From an uncultured Clostridia bacterium (GTDB taxonomy: Bacteria; Bacillota; Clostridia; UBA1381; UBA9506): a DNA stretch of 64,000 nucleotides. Below the pieces are notes generated by a model. It had not been told where the DNA came from, did no database searches, and saw nothing but the letters and a program-made list of their open reading frames with translations. Shown here in pieces: positions 35,769 to 44,983 of the stretch; position 1 is the first letter of the stretch; each line of letters opens with the position of its first letter. A program made the translations under genes and the position numbers. The stretch spans positions 1-64,000 of the forward strand of contig CALYAO010000052.1 of assembly GCA_944393605.1 (NCBI GenBank), in the 5' to 3' direction.

Positions 35769-36527
35769 ATGGCAGACTGGAATTCCAATCAATATCTAAA
35801 ATTCAAAACGCAACGAACACAGCCGGCGGTGGATCTTGCAATGCGGGTGATTGACCGTGCACCCAAAACCATTGCCGACATCGGCTGTGGTCCAGGAAAC
35901 AGTACGGCCGTGCTCGCGCGCATTTTTCCGCGTGGAGATATTTTAGGGATCGATAACTCGCCCAACATGATTGAGAAAGCCCGAAAGGAACATCCCAATT
36001 TGCGGTTCCAGCTCTGTGAGGCACTGGCATTGGAGGGGATGTTTGATCTGCTCTTTTCCAATGCCTGTCTGCAGTGGATTCCCAATCACGAAACACTGAT
36101 TCCCGCTCTGATGGATAAGCTAAACGCCGGCGGTGTTTTGGCAGTTCAGATTCCCATGAATGGGGAAGAGCCCCTGTTTCAGCTCATAAAAGAGGTGGCC
36201 GCCGAACCCAAATGGGGGCTGCGGGACGTTCCGATGCCGCCCAATGAAACACGGACGCCTTCTGCATACTTTGATATCTTGTCGGGATGCTCCTCTGCCT
36301 TTGATATTTGGGAGACAAAATATTATCATCCTCTTGCGGACCACAAAGCGTTGGTGGATTGGGTAAAGGGGACCAGGCTGAGACCTTATCTGGATTATCT
36401 GGGCGATAAACGGGGAAGCGAATTTGAAAGAGAAATCGCATACAGAGCAGAGGCGATTTATCCTGTCACAAAAACCGGTGAAGTGGTACTTGGATTCCGC
36501 AGGCTGTTCTTTGTGGCGGTAAAGTGA
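35769..36527 (+). CDS. tam: Trans-aconitate 2-methyltransferase-like SAM methyltransferase
   Basis: 252 aa class I methyltransferase. Motif I IADIGCGPGNST (about 34-45), acidic end of strand 2 in ILGIDNS, motif with LLFSNACLQWIPNH and HPLADHKALVDWVKGTRLRPYL are typical of Tam, which methylates trans-aconitate to relieve aconitase inhibition. ATG 35769 has GGAGGTG eight bases upstream; upstream ATGs lack a site. Stand-alone gene between a terminator and the MFS gene. The name rests on family resemblance. Confidence 0.82.
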   Translation: MADWNSNQYLKFKTQRTQPAVDLAMRVIDRAPKTIADIGCGPGNSTAVLARIFPRGDILGIDNSPNMIEKARKEHPNLRFQLCEALALEGMFDLLFSNACLQWIPNHETLIPALMDKLNAGGVLAVQIPMNGEEPLFQLIKEVAAEPKWGLRDVPMPPNETRTPSAYFDILSGCSSAFDIWETKYYHPLADHKALVDWVKGTRLRPYLDYLGDKRGSEFEREIAYRAEAIYPVTKTGEVVLGFRRLFFVAVK

Positions 36528-36790
36528 CGCCAAAGGGTAAAATGAGGGCGAACCATTTGTGTTACAAAAAATGGAAAATAGAAGCCTTTGGGCGGCAAAA
36601 AGGCGCATGTCCCGCATTGTCAAGGTGACACACGGGCAAGAGGGTTGGGTGGCTGTTCGCGTGCCTCCGGCACTGTGTGCGGATTATTGTGTGATCCTTC
36701 TTTGCGTGCGGAGGCATGCGGTATTGTGGGCTCGAACGGCCGGGCCGGCCGTTTCGGAATGTGCATTTGTAGATGTGGAGGGTCATAGGA
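36528..36790. other. Spacer between the methyltransferase and MFS genes
   Basis: 260 bases; short frames without sites. I see no feature apart from the GGAGGG that serves the MFS gene. Confidence 0.4.
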
Positions 36791-37969
36791 GTGACAACGC
36801 TGCTTCTTGTTGTAATTTATATTGCATTTATCGGGCTGGGGCTGCCGGATTCGTTGTTTGGGACCGCCTGGCCTGCGATTTATATGGAATTTGGCCTTCC
36901 GGTTTCATGGGCAAACTTCGTAACAGTGATTCTCGCGTGTGGGACGACCATATCCAGCCTGTTTGCGGCTAGTCTCATCAATCGGTTTGGGACGGCCGCG
37001 ATCACGGCGGTCAGCACAACCATGGCGGCGCTCGCGCTGTTGGGTTTCTCTTGTGCGGGCGGGATGCTTTGGCTGTGTTTGTTTGCCATCCCGCTTGGAT
37101 TGGCCGCCGGCGCCATTGATACTGCGCTGAATCACTATGTCGCGGTGCATTATCGGGCCACCCACATGAATTTTCTGCACTGTTTTTACGGCGTTGGCGT
37201 GTCGCTGAGTCCGTTTTTGATGTCTTTGGCGCTGGCCGGTGGTTCTTGGAGAAGCGGGTATCGGGCCGTGTTTTGGTTTCAGCTGGCCATCGCTGCGATT
37301 ACGGTGCTTTCTCTGCCGCTCTGGAAAAAGGTGAAGCATGCCAATGTCAAGGAAGAGGAAGAGCCCCCAAAAACCATTGGTTTGTGGACTTTGCTTCAGA
37401 ATGTGAAAGTGCGCCGGGCGTGTATGGTGTTCATCGGATCCTGTGGTCTTGAGTGTACCGCTGGCATCTGGGGCAGCACCTTTTTGGTCAGTGCCAGGGG
37501 CATGGCGGTGGATGCCGCAGCACTGATGGTGACATTTTATTATATCGGCATGGCGCTGGGGCGGTTTCTGTCAGGCGTGCTGGCCGCACGGGTCTCCAGC
37601 AGTCAGCTGATCCGGGTAGGCCAGGGGGTGACAGTTTTGGCGGTTCTTTGGTTGATTTTACCCTTGCCTGCCATGCTATCGGGCATCGGGCTGTTTTTGG
37701 TTGGATTGGGAAATGGCCCCGTATTTCCCAATATGCTCCATCTGACACCGCAGTATTTTGGAAAAGAGGCCTCACAGTCGGTCATGGGGATCCAGATGTC
37801 GGCTTCCTATGTGAGCATTTTGGCAATGCCCGCCTTGTTTGGCGTCCTTGCGCAGCACGTTGGCGCGATGGTTTTTCCCTATTATCTGCTGATTCTGTGT
37901 GGCGTGATGGTGTTGGGGAATGTGCTGGTGCGGCGAAGCCATGTGGCCGCCGAAACGAAGCAGCTTTAA
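36791..37969 (+). CDS. MFS transporter
   Basis: 392 aa, twelve likely helices in two halves joined by a charged loop (KVKHANVKEEEEPPK, about 184-198). Similar in plan to the FucP/sugar-MFS or YbjJ-like group: GLGLPDSLFGTAWPAI at the start, LNHYVAVHYRATHMNFLH mid first half and GLGNGPVFPNMLHL in the second. I choose GTG 36791 because GGAGGG lies eight bases upstream; the ATG at 36773 overlaps that site. Substrate unknown. Confidence 0.85.
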   Translation: MTTLLLVVIYIAFIGLGLPDSLFGTAWPAIYMEFGLPVSWANFVTVILACGTTISSLFAASLINRFGTAAITAVSTTMAALALLGFSCAGGMLWLCLFAIPLGLAAGAIDTALNHYVAVHYRATHMNFLHCFYGVGVSLSPFLMSLALAGGSWRSGYRAVFWFQLAIAAITVLSLPLWKKVKHANVKEEEEPPKTIGLWTLLQNVKVRRACMVFIGSCGLECTAGIWGSTFLVSARGMAVDAAALMVTFYYIGMALGRFLSGVLAARVSSSQLIRVGQGVTVLAVLWLILPLPAMLSGIGLFLVGLGNGPVFPNMLHLTPQYFGKEASQSVMGIQMSASYVSILAMPALFGVLAQHVGAMVFPYYLLILCGVMVLGNVLVRRSHVAAETKQL

Positions 37970-38319
37970 AGCAACGGCCGCATGATCCGCGCCGGTGTAG
38001 TCGTTGCTGCCTGTCCATGCGCTATCTGTGATGGGGTTGCGGAATGTGCATCATGGTCTCTCCCATGTGCGGCAACGCAAGGTTGTCCCGGCGCAGAGGC
38101 GGTTTGTGTGCGGTCGGGCAATCAAGGAATAACAGCGGAAGAATATCACAAAAAGGCAGCCAAATGGCTGCCTTTTTTCTGTGTTTATGCTTGTTGGGTC
38201 ACATGCAGATTGTTTCGTGCAATATGCATTGTATGCTGTTGGCCTAGGGAGTAAGTCCGTGGGCCGGCATCGGCAACGCCAACAATGATGGGGTTCCGCG
38301 TGTCAGTGAAACGTCTTGT
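37970..38319. other. Intergenic stretch between convergent MFS and esterase genes
   Basis: 350 bases; the only feature seen is the bidirectional terminator at 38151-38178. Confidence 0.5.
38151..38178. terminator. Bidirectional terminator between MFS and esterase genes
   Basis: Perfect 7-bp GC core GGCAGCC/GGCTGCC with loop AAAT, flanked by AAAAA on the left and TTTTTT on the right, so it can stop transcripts from both convergent genes. Confidence 0.8.
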
Positions 38320-41300
38320 TCACGATGCGTTGTCTGCGCTGGCTTTGGGTGTCAGCGGAACCATGTCGGTCAGGTTGTTCCAGAGAAAGGCCGACACCTT
38401 GCCGCCTGCGGGGACCGAAATGGTGAACTGGTATTCCGTGGTTTCGCCCAAGGCAGCCGTGATCGCATGCATCTGTACATTGTGCAAGGCGCCGTCCGCC
38501 TGGTAGGTGGCAAGAATGACAACGGGATTCAAGAGGGGCAGATTGTGATTGACGATGCTGCCGGACACTGTCGCCTCGTTGTTTGTAATTTCAATGGACG
38601 GTGCAGCGGTTTGTGCGTCAAAGGACAGGACCCGGAAGGGGCTGGCCGGCAGGTTGGCGCTGTTAAACAGGTTGAGCTCGGGTTCCGCGTAATTCGACCA
38701 TCCAAATCGCAGGGCCACAGGATTTTCCACGCCGGTCACTTCTACCGTGTCCCCGACAATGCGCGCCTCCGCAGGCGTAAATGTAGCACCGTCAGCGGAC
38801 AGCTCAAACCCATGGATCATGCCATCCTCCGATGGGATAAACTCCTCCGAAGGATCATCCGTTCCATATTGGTAGTCCGGATTTCTCGTCTGGGCCACCA
38901 GACCGTCTTCTGTGTGGGTGAAATGCACGATGACCTTGTCTTCCTCCACGGTGACGGTATCATACAGGGGGCCGGAGTAGGGGATATCCTTGCCATATAC
39001 CTGGGCTGCCACGGCATATGCCAGCCGTTGCCCAACGGGACGCTTGTTGGTGGGATGGATGTCATCTTTTTCGCCGAGGTCGGTTGTCACCACCATGCCC
39101 GTATTGGGGACGGTCAAAGCGGTTTGCAGCTGCACCTCCCGCATCTCGGGCCAGTGTCCGTTGGAGGGCGGATTGCCGAACGAGGGCAATTGGACGAAGT
39201 AAAAAGGCATGTCTTCGTCTCGGAACTCGGAACGCCGTTCCGCGATCAGCGCGGGGAAGATCTTCTTATAAAATTCGGGCTGGAAGGAATTCTCCTCTCC
39301 CTGATACCAGATGGCGCCCTTGATGTTCATCCCGATGAGCGGATGCACCAGAGCATTGTATGGTGCCGCCGCACGCTGCGCATAGGAAGCGGGGTTGCTG
39401 GGGTTTTGATAGACGTCATATGTGTGCAGGTTGTTGACCGCCGCAAAGTCGGGGTCGCTGTTTAGAAATTCTTCGGACACCCATGCCTGAATGCGGGTTC
39501 CTGACATCTTGGCCGCCAGGATGCCGATGGGGATTTCTTTGTCTGTCTGTTCATACAGCTCCCGCGCAAAATGGTATGCCACAGCGGAGAATTTGTCAAT
39601 CGTCTCGCCCACAGCCTCGCTCCAGGTGCCAAAGTAGGAGTCTTCCAACGGCGTCATCGCGCCCATGGTCCGCTGGTTGAAATAGCGGATTTCGTCATAG
39701 ACGGCCTCCTTGATGTCTTGGTCTCTGGAGTCAATGTTCTCTACGTTAAAGTCCATGTTGGATTGCCCCGTGGCGATCCAGATATCTCCAATGAGGATGT
39801 TTTCGACGGTGACTTGATTGCTTTCATCGCTCGTGTCGGTCACCCGCATTTGATATACCGTATGGCCGCCGGGCAGGGAGTCCAGCGCAATGCTCCATTT
39901 GCCATCGGCGGTTTGGGCGGTGCCCGAGCGCACGGTTTGGCCGTCTGCGATCAGCTCGACCAAAACCGATTCCGTTCCGCCGTATCCCCAGATGTTGATG
40001 GGCTTGTCGCGCTGGAGCATCATATTGTCACTAAACAGGGTGGGCAGTTTCACTTCCTTTTGCAGTTCGGCGCGTTTGGCCACAACGTCTGCATCGTCTG
40101 CGGCCATATTCAAATCGATTTCCGCAATGGTGGTTGTATTTTCCATGCGGTCGTTGATGACGAGGTGCAGCTTGTGCAAATCGGAGACCTTTCCGTCAAA
40201 ATCGCGAAGCCGGATGTAGGGGTAGGCGCTGTCAAAGGTCTGGGAGCGGATCTCCGCGGCAGAATACAGCTCGATGAGGGTATCGGGCGCCGTGGTCGTG
40301 GTGTAGTACACATCCACGCTGAAGGTGGCGCTGCTCCCGCCGGTGGAGTGGAGCAGGATGCTCAGGTCCTCAATGCTGCGGCTGCCGGTATACGTATCAT
40401 TGAACACGATGTCAATGGTGCCGCTGCCGTCAAATGTCAGATCACCGCCAGCTTCATGAAAACCGGTGGCATCCACAAGTGCATCGGGCTGTGTGCTGTT
40501 TGCGCCCGACACGGTGATGTCCGCTTTGTCAAGCTGGTAAGCAAGCTGCAGGGAATCATCCGTCTGGACGCCGCCGTCCGTCGCCGGGTTGCTGGGTGCA
40601 ACCGAGATGGTGTCGGTCAGCCCCAGCGGATTGGGCATAAAACTGGTGGGCACATAAGTAACTGTGGGGGACCAGGCGGACATGTCGCCCGTTTTCTCTT
40701 GGTTTGCATCCAGTGTGAAGTAGAGGAAATCGCCCTCTTGTACATCCACATAGATCTCCCCGTAATTGTCGGGCTGGTTGAGCTGTTCCTTGGGAATGTG
40801 CTGGAAGCCGCCCGACGCGGGATAGATGATTTCTTCGTTGTGTGCAATGCGGTATCGGATGCCGTCGGTGGAGTTGACGTCAATGAGCTGCGGATACAGG
40901 CCGGATAGGGCTCCGATCTTCACGGTGCCGTCTTTGGGCGCCCGGAAAGCGAGGGTGGGAGACCCCGCCAGCCCGGGATGCATGCGGTTGTCGGTGCGGA
41001 TGTACCCATAGTCGGATGCGGAGTCGATGGTAAAGAATCCATACTTGTCGTTGCGTGCAACTCGATCCAGTTCCTGATAATCGGACGGGGCAGACGTCGC
41101 AGCACCGGCAGGCACCAGTGCTTTGTAATACCATACAGGGCCCTGGGTGGTGGCGCCGTTCCAGGCGTAATCATAGGGGCCGCCGACGTTGTTGAGGCTC
41201 ACGTTTACCGTAGCAGTCGCTTCCGCCAGCGCGGAGCCCCCTTGCATCAAGGTCGCCTGGATGGTGGCTGTCCCCTCTTTTAAGAGTTGGAACTCCGCCG

Positions 41301-42132
41301 GATTGGCTGTGGGCACCAAGATGTCGGTGTCAAGGCTTTGGTAGACGACGTCGCCTGCAATGCCGTCGGGCTTGGTTGCCGCAATGGTGACCAGGTTGTA
41401 TGCGTCATAGCTGGTTCCTTCATTGTCCGTGACAAAGGTGGTGTAATACTGCTCCTGCTCGAAATATAAGCTCTCCACATAGCGGACCGTCGGGTTCCAC
41501 CAGGTGCCATCGTTGTCATGGACCTGGTTTTTGTTGACACGAAAATGAATCCGATCCCCGGCGCTGACCTGTTGGTATATGACGTCCTGCGTCACGCTGG
41601 GGGCCACCTGCGCCCACCCGCTCTGGGGCCAGATCTGGGTCTCGCCTTTTAAAATTTGAATCTGAACACCGTCCGAACGGTCTGTGTCGTCTTCGGTATA
41701 CCCCGCGGTGACAACGTGGTTGGTGTTGGCGTTGGAAATCTCAACCAGACCGTCCTCGGGCGCGATGAAGGTCATGACCGCGTCGTGGTTATTGCCCGTC
41801 AGCAGGTTGGAGCCGATGATCTGCCGGGGGATGGAGTTGGTTTCATCCCGTTGCAGCCGATGGTTGGCGTCCTGGTATGCGTAATCTTGATAAGCGGATT
41901 CGCTGAAATCACCGATGGGCGCATATTGATACCGCCAAACCGCGCTGGTTTGCTCGATGGCCCCTGCGGCGCCGCCATTTTCCTCCCATATGGCGTCAAA
42001 GATGGGATTGCTGGCCCGGTCCCCCATATTGGCGGCGGGATAGATGTCCCCGACTGCCGCCGTTGCGGCGGGAACCGGCAAAAGGGCGAACAGGAGATGC
42101 AATGCGACCACAATGGAACAATACCGTTTCAT
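38320..42132 (-). CDS. Large secreted sialate O-acetylesterase-like SGNH hydrolase
   Basis: 1270 aa. Signal peptide MKRYCSIVVALHLL... to about residue 26 (TAA-V). The N-terminal half has two related modules: around 154-215 and 423-492, sharing DG-x-x-x-x-I...W/Y-P-x-SG, GD-x-x-x-F and W-x-PTV-x-YV, probably carbohydrate-binding. A jelly-roll-like region follows (about 540-690). The SGNH esterase part starts near KLPTLFSDNMMLQRD, with the catalytic Ser in ATGQSNMDF (about 790), WYQGEEN, and the Asp-x-x-His pair in DDIHPTNKR (about 1025). A beta C-terminal domain ends the chain. It should remove acetyl esters from host or plant glycans outside the cell. ATG 42132 has AAAGGGGT. Confidence 0.88.
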   Translation of the reverse strand: MKRYCSIVVALHLLFALLPVPAATAAVGDIYPAANMGDRASNPIFDAIWEENGGAAGAIEQTSAVWRYQYAPIGDFSESAYQDYAYQDANHRLQRDETNSIPRQIIGSNLLTGNNHDAVMTFIAPEDGLVEISNANTNHVVTAGYTEDDTDRSDGVQIQILKGETQIWPQSGWAQVAPSVTQDVIYQQVSAGDRIHFRVNKNQVHDNDGTWWNPTVRYVESLYFEQEQYYTTFVTDNEGTSYDAYNLVTIAATKPDGIAGDVVYQSLDTDILVPTANPAEFQLLKEGTATIQATLMQGGSALAEATATVNVSLNNVGGPYDYAWNGATTQGPVWYYKALVPAGAATSAPSDYQELDRVARNDKYGFFTIDSASDYGYIRTDNRMHPGLAGSPTLAFRAPKDGTVKIGALSGLYPQLIDVNSTDGIRYRIAHNEEIIYPASGGFQHIPKEQLNQPDNYGEIYVDVQEGDFLYFTLDANQEKTGDMSAWSPTVTYVPTSFMPNPLGLTDTISVAPSNPATDGGVQTDDSLQLAYQLDKADITVSGANSTQPDALVDATGFHEAGGDLTFDGSGTIDIVFNDTYTGSRSIEDLSILLHSTGGSSATFSVDVYYTTTTAPDTLIELYSAAEIRSQTFDSAYPYIRLRDFDGKVSDLHKLHLVINDRMENTTTIAEIDLNMAADDADVVAKRAELQKEVKLPTLFSDNMMLQRDKPINIWGYGGTESVLVELIADGQTVRSGTAQTADGKWSIALDSLPGGHTVYQMRVTDTSDESNQVTVENILIGDIWIATGQSNMDFNVENIDSRDQDIKEAVYDEIRYFNQRTMGAMTPLEDSYFGTWSEAVGETIDKFSAVAYHFARELYEQTDKEIPIGILAAKMSGTRIQAWVSEEFLNSDPDFAAVNNLHTYDVYQNPSNPASYAQRAAAPYNALVHPLIGMNIKGAIWYQGEENSFQPEFYKKIFPALIAERRSEFRDEDMPFYFVQLPSFGNPPSNGHWPEMREVQLQTALTVPNTGMVVTTDLGEKDDIHPTNKRPVGQRLAYAVAAQVYGKDIPYSGPLYDTVTVEEDKVIVHFTHTEDGLVAQTRNPDYQYGTDDPSEEFIPSEDGMIHGFELSADGATFTPAEARIVGDTVEVTGVENPVALRFGWSNYAEPELNLFNSANLPASPFRVLSFDAQTAAPSIEITNNEATVSGSIVNHNLPLLNPVVILATYQADGALHNVQMHAITAALGETTEYQFTISVPAGGKVSAFLWNNLTDMVPLTPKASADNAS

Positions 42133-42167
42133 ACGACCCCTTCTTTCTGCAGTATTTGGACTGTAAA

Positions 42168-42213
42168 CCAGATCTTCGCTTGGCGATGCCAAAGGCATGC
42201 GAATGCGATCTGG
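42168..42213. promoter_or_regulatory. Nested dyad in the esterase leader
   Basis: CCAGATC (42168-42174) and GATCTGG (42207-42213) enclose ATGCC-AAA-GGCAT (42186-42198). It lies between the promoter and the start codon of the esterase, so it may be an operator for a sugar-responsive repressor or an mRNA hairpin. Confidence 0.45.
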
Positions 42214-42243
42214 TATCGTTTGCCTACAGTTGCATTATATAGA

Positions 42244-42272
42244 AAAAACAGAATGCTGTAAAGGGGATATTT
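42244..42272 (-). promoter_or_regulatory. Promoter of the secreted esterase
   Basis: On the minus strand TTTACA (42272-42267), 17-nt spacer, TATAAT (42249-42244); leader about 105 nt. Confidence 0.75.
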
Positions 42273-42316
42273 TTTAGGTGCCAATGGCGCGAAAAGGCCG
42301 GCTGTAAGGCTGTTTG

Positions 42317-42425
42317 GCGGACCTTCAGAAAACAGTTCCATCAGGCTTTTTGGCCCCTTCTGGTCCGCTCCGTGATGCTGCTGCAAACAGCTGGGTGCGG
42401 GTGCTGCACCGGCACTATTTTTGGA
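42317..42425 (+). ncRNA. Candidate structured RNA upstream of nrdJ
   Basis: Two strong hairpins in the divergent intergenic region: GCGGACC-(TTC bulge)-AGAA / TTCT-GGTCCGC (42317-42330, 42358-42368), then a near-perfect 21-base palindrome at 42395-42415 followed by TATTTTT. The second looks like a terminator on the plus strand, although no gene precedes it. No promoter is evident and B12-riboswitch boxes were not found. Confidence 0.3.
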
Positions 42426-42557
42426 AATTCACGTTTTCTGCTATTTCATCCTCTCATTTTTGTGCTTTTTTAAGAAAAAGTGTGCCAACAGATACAGTTT
42501 TATGCAATTCCATGAACTGGGAGTCCGGTTTTGTTCCCAATCCAACAAGAAGCATGC

Positions 42558-42586
42558 TTGACAAACCATGGACAAAACCGTACAAT
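42558..42586 (+). promoter_or_regulatory. nrdJ promoter
   Basis: TTGACA (42558-42563), 17-nt spacer, TACAAT (42581-42586), a near-consensus sigma-A promoter. It overlaps an upstream in-frame ATG (42568), which therefore cannot be the nrdJ start. Confidence 0.85.
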
Positions 42587-42626
42587 ATTTAGTGTACGAC
42601 AGCGATATGGCAACCATATATAGCGT
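42580..42626 (+). promoter_or_regulatory. Tandem NrdR boxes
   Basis: GTACAATATTTAGTGT (42580-42595) matches the NrdR box consensus acaCwAtATaTwGtgt at 13 of 16 positions, and CAACCATATATAGCGT (42611-42626) at 12 of 16. Start-to-start distance is 31 bp, the three-turn spacing usual for paired NrdR boxes. They cover the -10 box and the transcription start, so NrdR repression of nrdJ is expected. Confidence 0.75.
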
Positions 42627-42669
42627 ATTTGGCATGATCTGGAACGAAAGGAAAAGGGAGGAGAACACG

Positions 42670-44967
42670 TTGAATCTATCAGAGAGTGCAATCAAGGTCC
42701 TGGAAAAACGGTATCTGGAGAAGGACAAAGACGGAAACTGTATCGAAACGCCCGAGGGGATGTTTCGTCGGGTGGCAGATGCCATTGCAGCTGCGGACCT
42801 TTTATATGATAAAAAAGCGGATGTGGATGCGGTGTCGGAGGAATTCTTTGAGCTCATGACCAGCACGGCCTTTCTGCCCAACTCCCCGACGCTGATGAAC
42901 GCGGGCCGCCCGCTGGGGCAGCTGTCTGCCTGTTTCGTGTTGCCGGTGGAGGACAGCATGGAGGCCATCTTTGAGACCATCAAGCAGGCCGCCATCATCC
43001 ACAAAAGCGGCGGCGGGACGGGGTTTTCCTTCGCGCGTATTCGTCCGCAGGGCTCCACGGTGGGGTCCACTGGCGGCGTTGCAAGCGGCCCCATCAGCTT
43101 CATGAAGGTGTTTAATGCCGCGACCGAAGCAGTCAAGCAAGGAGGGACCCGGCGCGGCGCCAACATGGGCATCCTGCGGGTGGACCATCCCGATATTTTG
43201 GACTTTATCACCTGTAAGCAGGACAACAGCGAGATCACCAACTTCAACATCAGCGTGGGCATCACGGAGGCCTTTATGCAGGCGGTGGAGCGGGGCAGTG
43301 ACTACGATCTCATTGATCCGTCCACCAAGAAGAAGGTCGCGTCGCTCTCGGCGCGCGAGGTGTTTGAAAAACTGGTGGTTGCGGCATGGAGCAACGGCGA
43401 GCCGGGCATCATCTTTTTGGACCGCATCAACGCAAAGAACATCGTGCCCGATGTGGCGGAGATTGAAAGCACCAATCCGTGCGGTGAGCAGCCGCTTCTG
43501 CCCTATGAGTCCTGCAACCTGGGCTCCATCAACCTGTCCATCATGGTGAAATCTGCCGGCGGCAAGCTGGTGGTGGATTACGACCGTCTGCGCACCACGG
43601 TGGAGACCGCAGTACATTTCTTGGACAACGTCATCGACGTGAACAAATATCCGCTGGAGCAGATTGATTTTACCACCAAACAGACCCGTAAGATCGGCTT
43701 GGGCGTCATGGGCTTTGCGGACATGCTGTACAAGCTTGGTGTTCGGTATGATTCGGAGGAGAGCGTGCAGCTGGCGGAAGAAATCATGCAGTTTGTGGAT
43801 GGGACCGCCAAGCAGGCGAGCATGGAGCTGGCCAAGACGCGGGGCGTCTTCCCGCTGTTTGACCGGAGCATCTATGCGGGGACCGACATGCGCCTGCGCA
43901 ACGCGACCGTCACCACCATCGCGCCCACCGGCACCATCAGCATGATCGCAGGGACGTCTTCGGGCGTTGAGCCGGTGTTTGCGATCTCTTTTATCCGCAA
44001 CGTCATGGACAATACCGAGCTGGTGGAGACCAACCCCGTGTTCCGGGATTGTGCCATAAAGGGCGGATTCTATTCCGAATCGCTGATGAAAAAGATTGCA
44101 CAGCAGGGCAGCCTGCATGGGATTGCAGAGGTTCCGCGGGAGGTGCGGAACGTCTTCGTGACGGCACACGACGTGTCCCCCATTTGGCACATTAAGATCC
44201 AGGCGGCCTTCCAGAAATATACCGACAACGCGGTCTCCAAGACGGTCAATTTCCCCCACGACGCGACGGTGGACGACGTCCGTGAGGTGTTCGAGCTGGC
44301 CTATGAGATGGACTGTAAGGGCGTCACCATCTACCGGGACGGCAGCCGCGATTTGCAGGTATTAAATATTGGCAAGGTGAACGGCAAAGAGGAGGCGCCG
44401 GCACAGACGCCCGGCAAGGTGATTCCGCGGCAGCGGCCTGAGGTGACAACGGGCTTTACGGAAAAGATCCAAATTGGGTGCGGCAACCTTTATGTGACGG
44501 TCAACTATGACGAGCACGACATCTGTGAGGTGTTTACCAACACGGGCCGCGGGGGCGGATGCCCGTCCCAGTCCGAGGCGACGGCGCGGCTGGTGTCCAT
44601 CGCGCTGCGGTCGGGCCTGGATACGGGTGCGATCATCGAACAGCTGCGCGGTATCCGGTGCCCATCCACCATCAAACGGGGCAACCTCAAGGTGACCTCC
44701 TGCCCCGATGCGATTGCGAAGGTCATCCAGAAGGTATACAGCTTCCAGCAAAATGGGAAGAAGCCCCCGACGGCGGCGGAAGTGGAGAGCATCCAAATTG
44801 AAGACCTGCCCGATTGCGATGGCGGCTGTGCGGACTGCAGCATGAAGTTCTCCTGCAACAACCCCAAAAAGGCGAGTGGCAAGCTGTGCCCGGAATGCGG
44901 TGCCGAGCTGGAGCATGAGGGCGGATGTGTGACCTGCCGTTCCTGTGGCTACTCCAAGTGTGGCTGA
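42670..44967 (+). CDS. nrdJ: Adenosylcobalamin-dependent (class II) ribonucleotide reductase
   Basis: 765 aa. Reduces ribonucleotides with B12, an oxygen-independent route to DNA precursors. Motifs: PNSPTLMNAG and QLSACFVLPV (redox Cys), GGGTGFSFARIRP, GGTRRGANMGIL, the active-site NPCGEQPLLPYESCNLGSINL, PTGTISMIAG, and a C-terminal zinc/redox tail with many CxxC pairs ending CRSCGYSKCG. A TSCPD-like region (near 640-700) precedes the tail. TTG 42670 is the start: GGGAGGAG lies six bases upstream, and upstream ATGs fall in the promoter and NrdR boxes. Confidence 0.95.
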   Translation: MNLSESAIKVLEKRYLEKDKDGNCIETPEGMFRRVADAIAAADLLYDKKADVDAVSEEFFELMTSTAFLPNSPTLMNAGRPLGQLSACFVLPVEDSMEAIFETIKQAAIIHKSGGGTGFSFARIRPQGSTVGSTGGVASGPISFMKVFNAATEAVKQGGTRRGANMGILRVDHPDILDFITCKQDNSEITNFNISVGITEAFMQAVERGSDYDLIDPSTKKKVASLSAREVFEKLVVAAWSNGEPGIIFLDRINAKNIVPDVAEIESTNPCGEQPLLPYESCNLGSINLSIMVKSAGGKLVVDYDRLRTTVETAVHFLDNVIDVNKYPLEQIDFTTKQTRKIGLGVMGFADMLYKLGVRYDSEESVQLAEEIMQFVDGTAKQASMELAKTRGVFPLFDRSIYAGTDMRLRNATVTTIAPTGTISMIAGTSSGVEPVFAISFIRNVMDNTELVETNPVFRDCAIKGGFYSESLMKKIAQQGSLHGIAEVPREVRNVFVTAHDVSPIWHIKIQAAFQKYTDNAVSKTVNFPHDATVDDVREVFELAYEMDCKGVTIYRDGSRDLQVLNIGKVNGKEEAPAQTPGKVIPRQRPEVTTGFTEKIQIGCGNLYVTVNYDEHDICEVFTNTGRGGGCPSQSEATARLVSIALRSGLDTGAIIEQLRGIRCPSTIKRGNLKVTSCPDAIAKVIQKVYSFQQNGKKPPTAAEVESIQIEDLPDCDGGCADCSMKFSCNNPKKASGKLCPECGAELEHEGGCVTCRSCGYSKCG

Positions 44968-44983
44968 TGAAAGGAGGCATTTT

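Noticed and set aside
39571-40908. 445-codon plus-strand frame inside the esterase gene
   Set aside because: Shadow of the large minus-strand gene, which has signal peptide, SGNH motifs, promoter and ribosome binding site.
42260-42560. Cobalamin riboswitch ahead of the B12-dependent nrdJ
   Set aside because: No B12-box sequence found, and the mapped promoter with NrdR boxes lies downstream of most of this region.
42568-42669. Upstream ATG as nrdJ start
   Set aside because: It lies within the promoter spacer before the expected transcription start; TTG 42670 has a strong ribosome binding site.
42802-44259. 485-codon open frame on the minus strand inside nrdJ
   Set aside because: It mirrors the codon bias of the GC-rich nrdJ gene, has no ribosome binding site and no recognisable protein motif.
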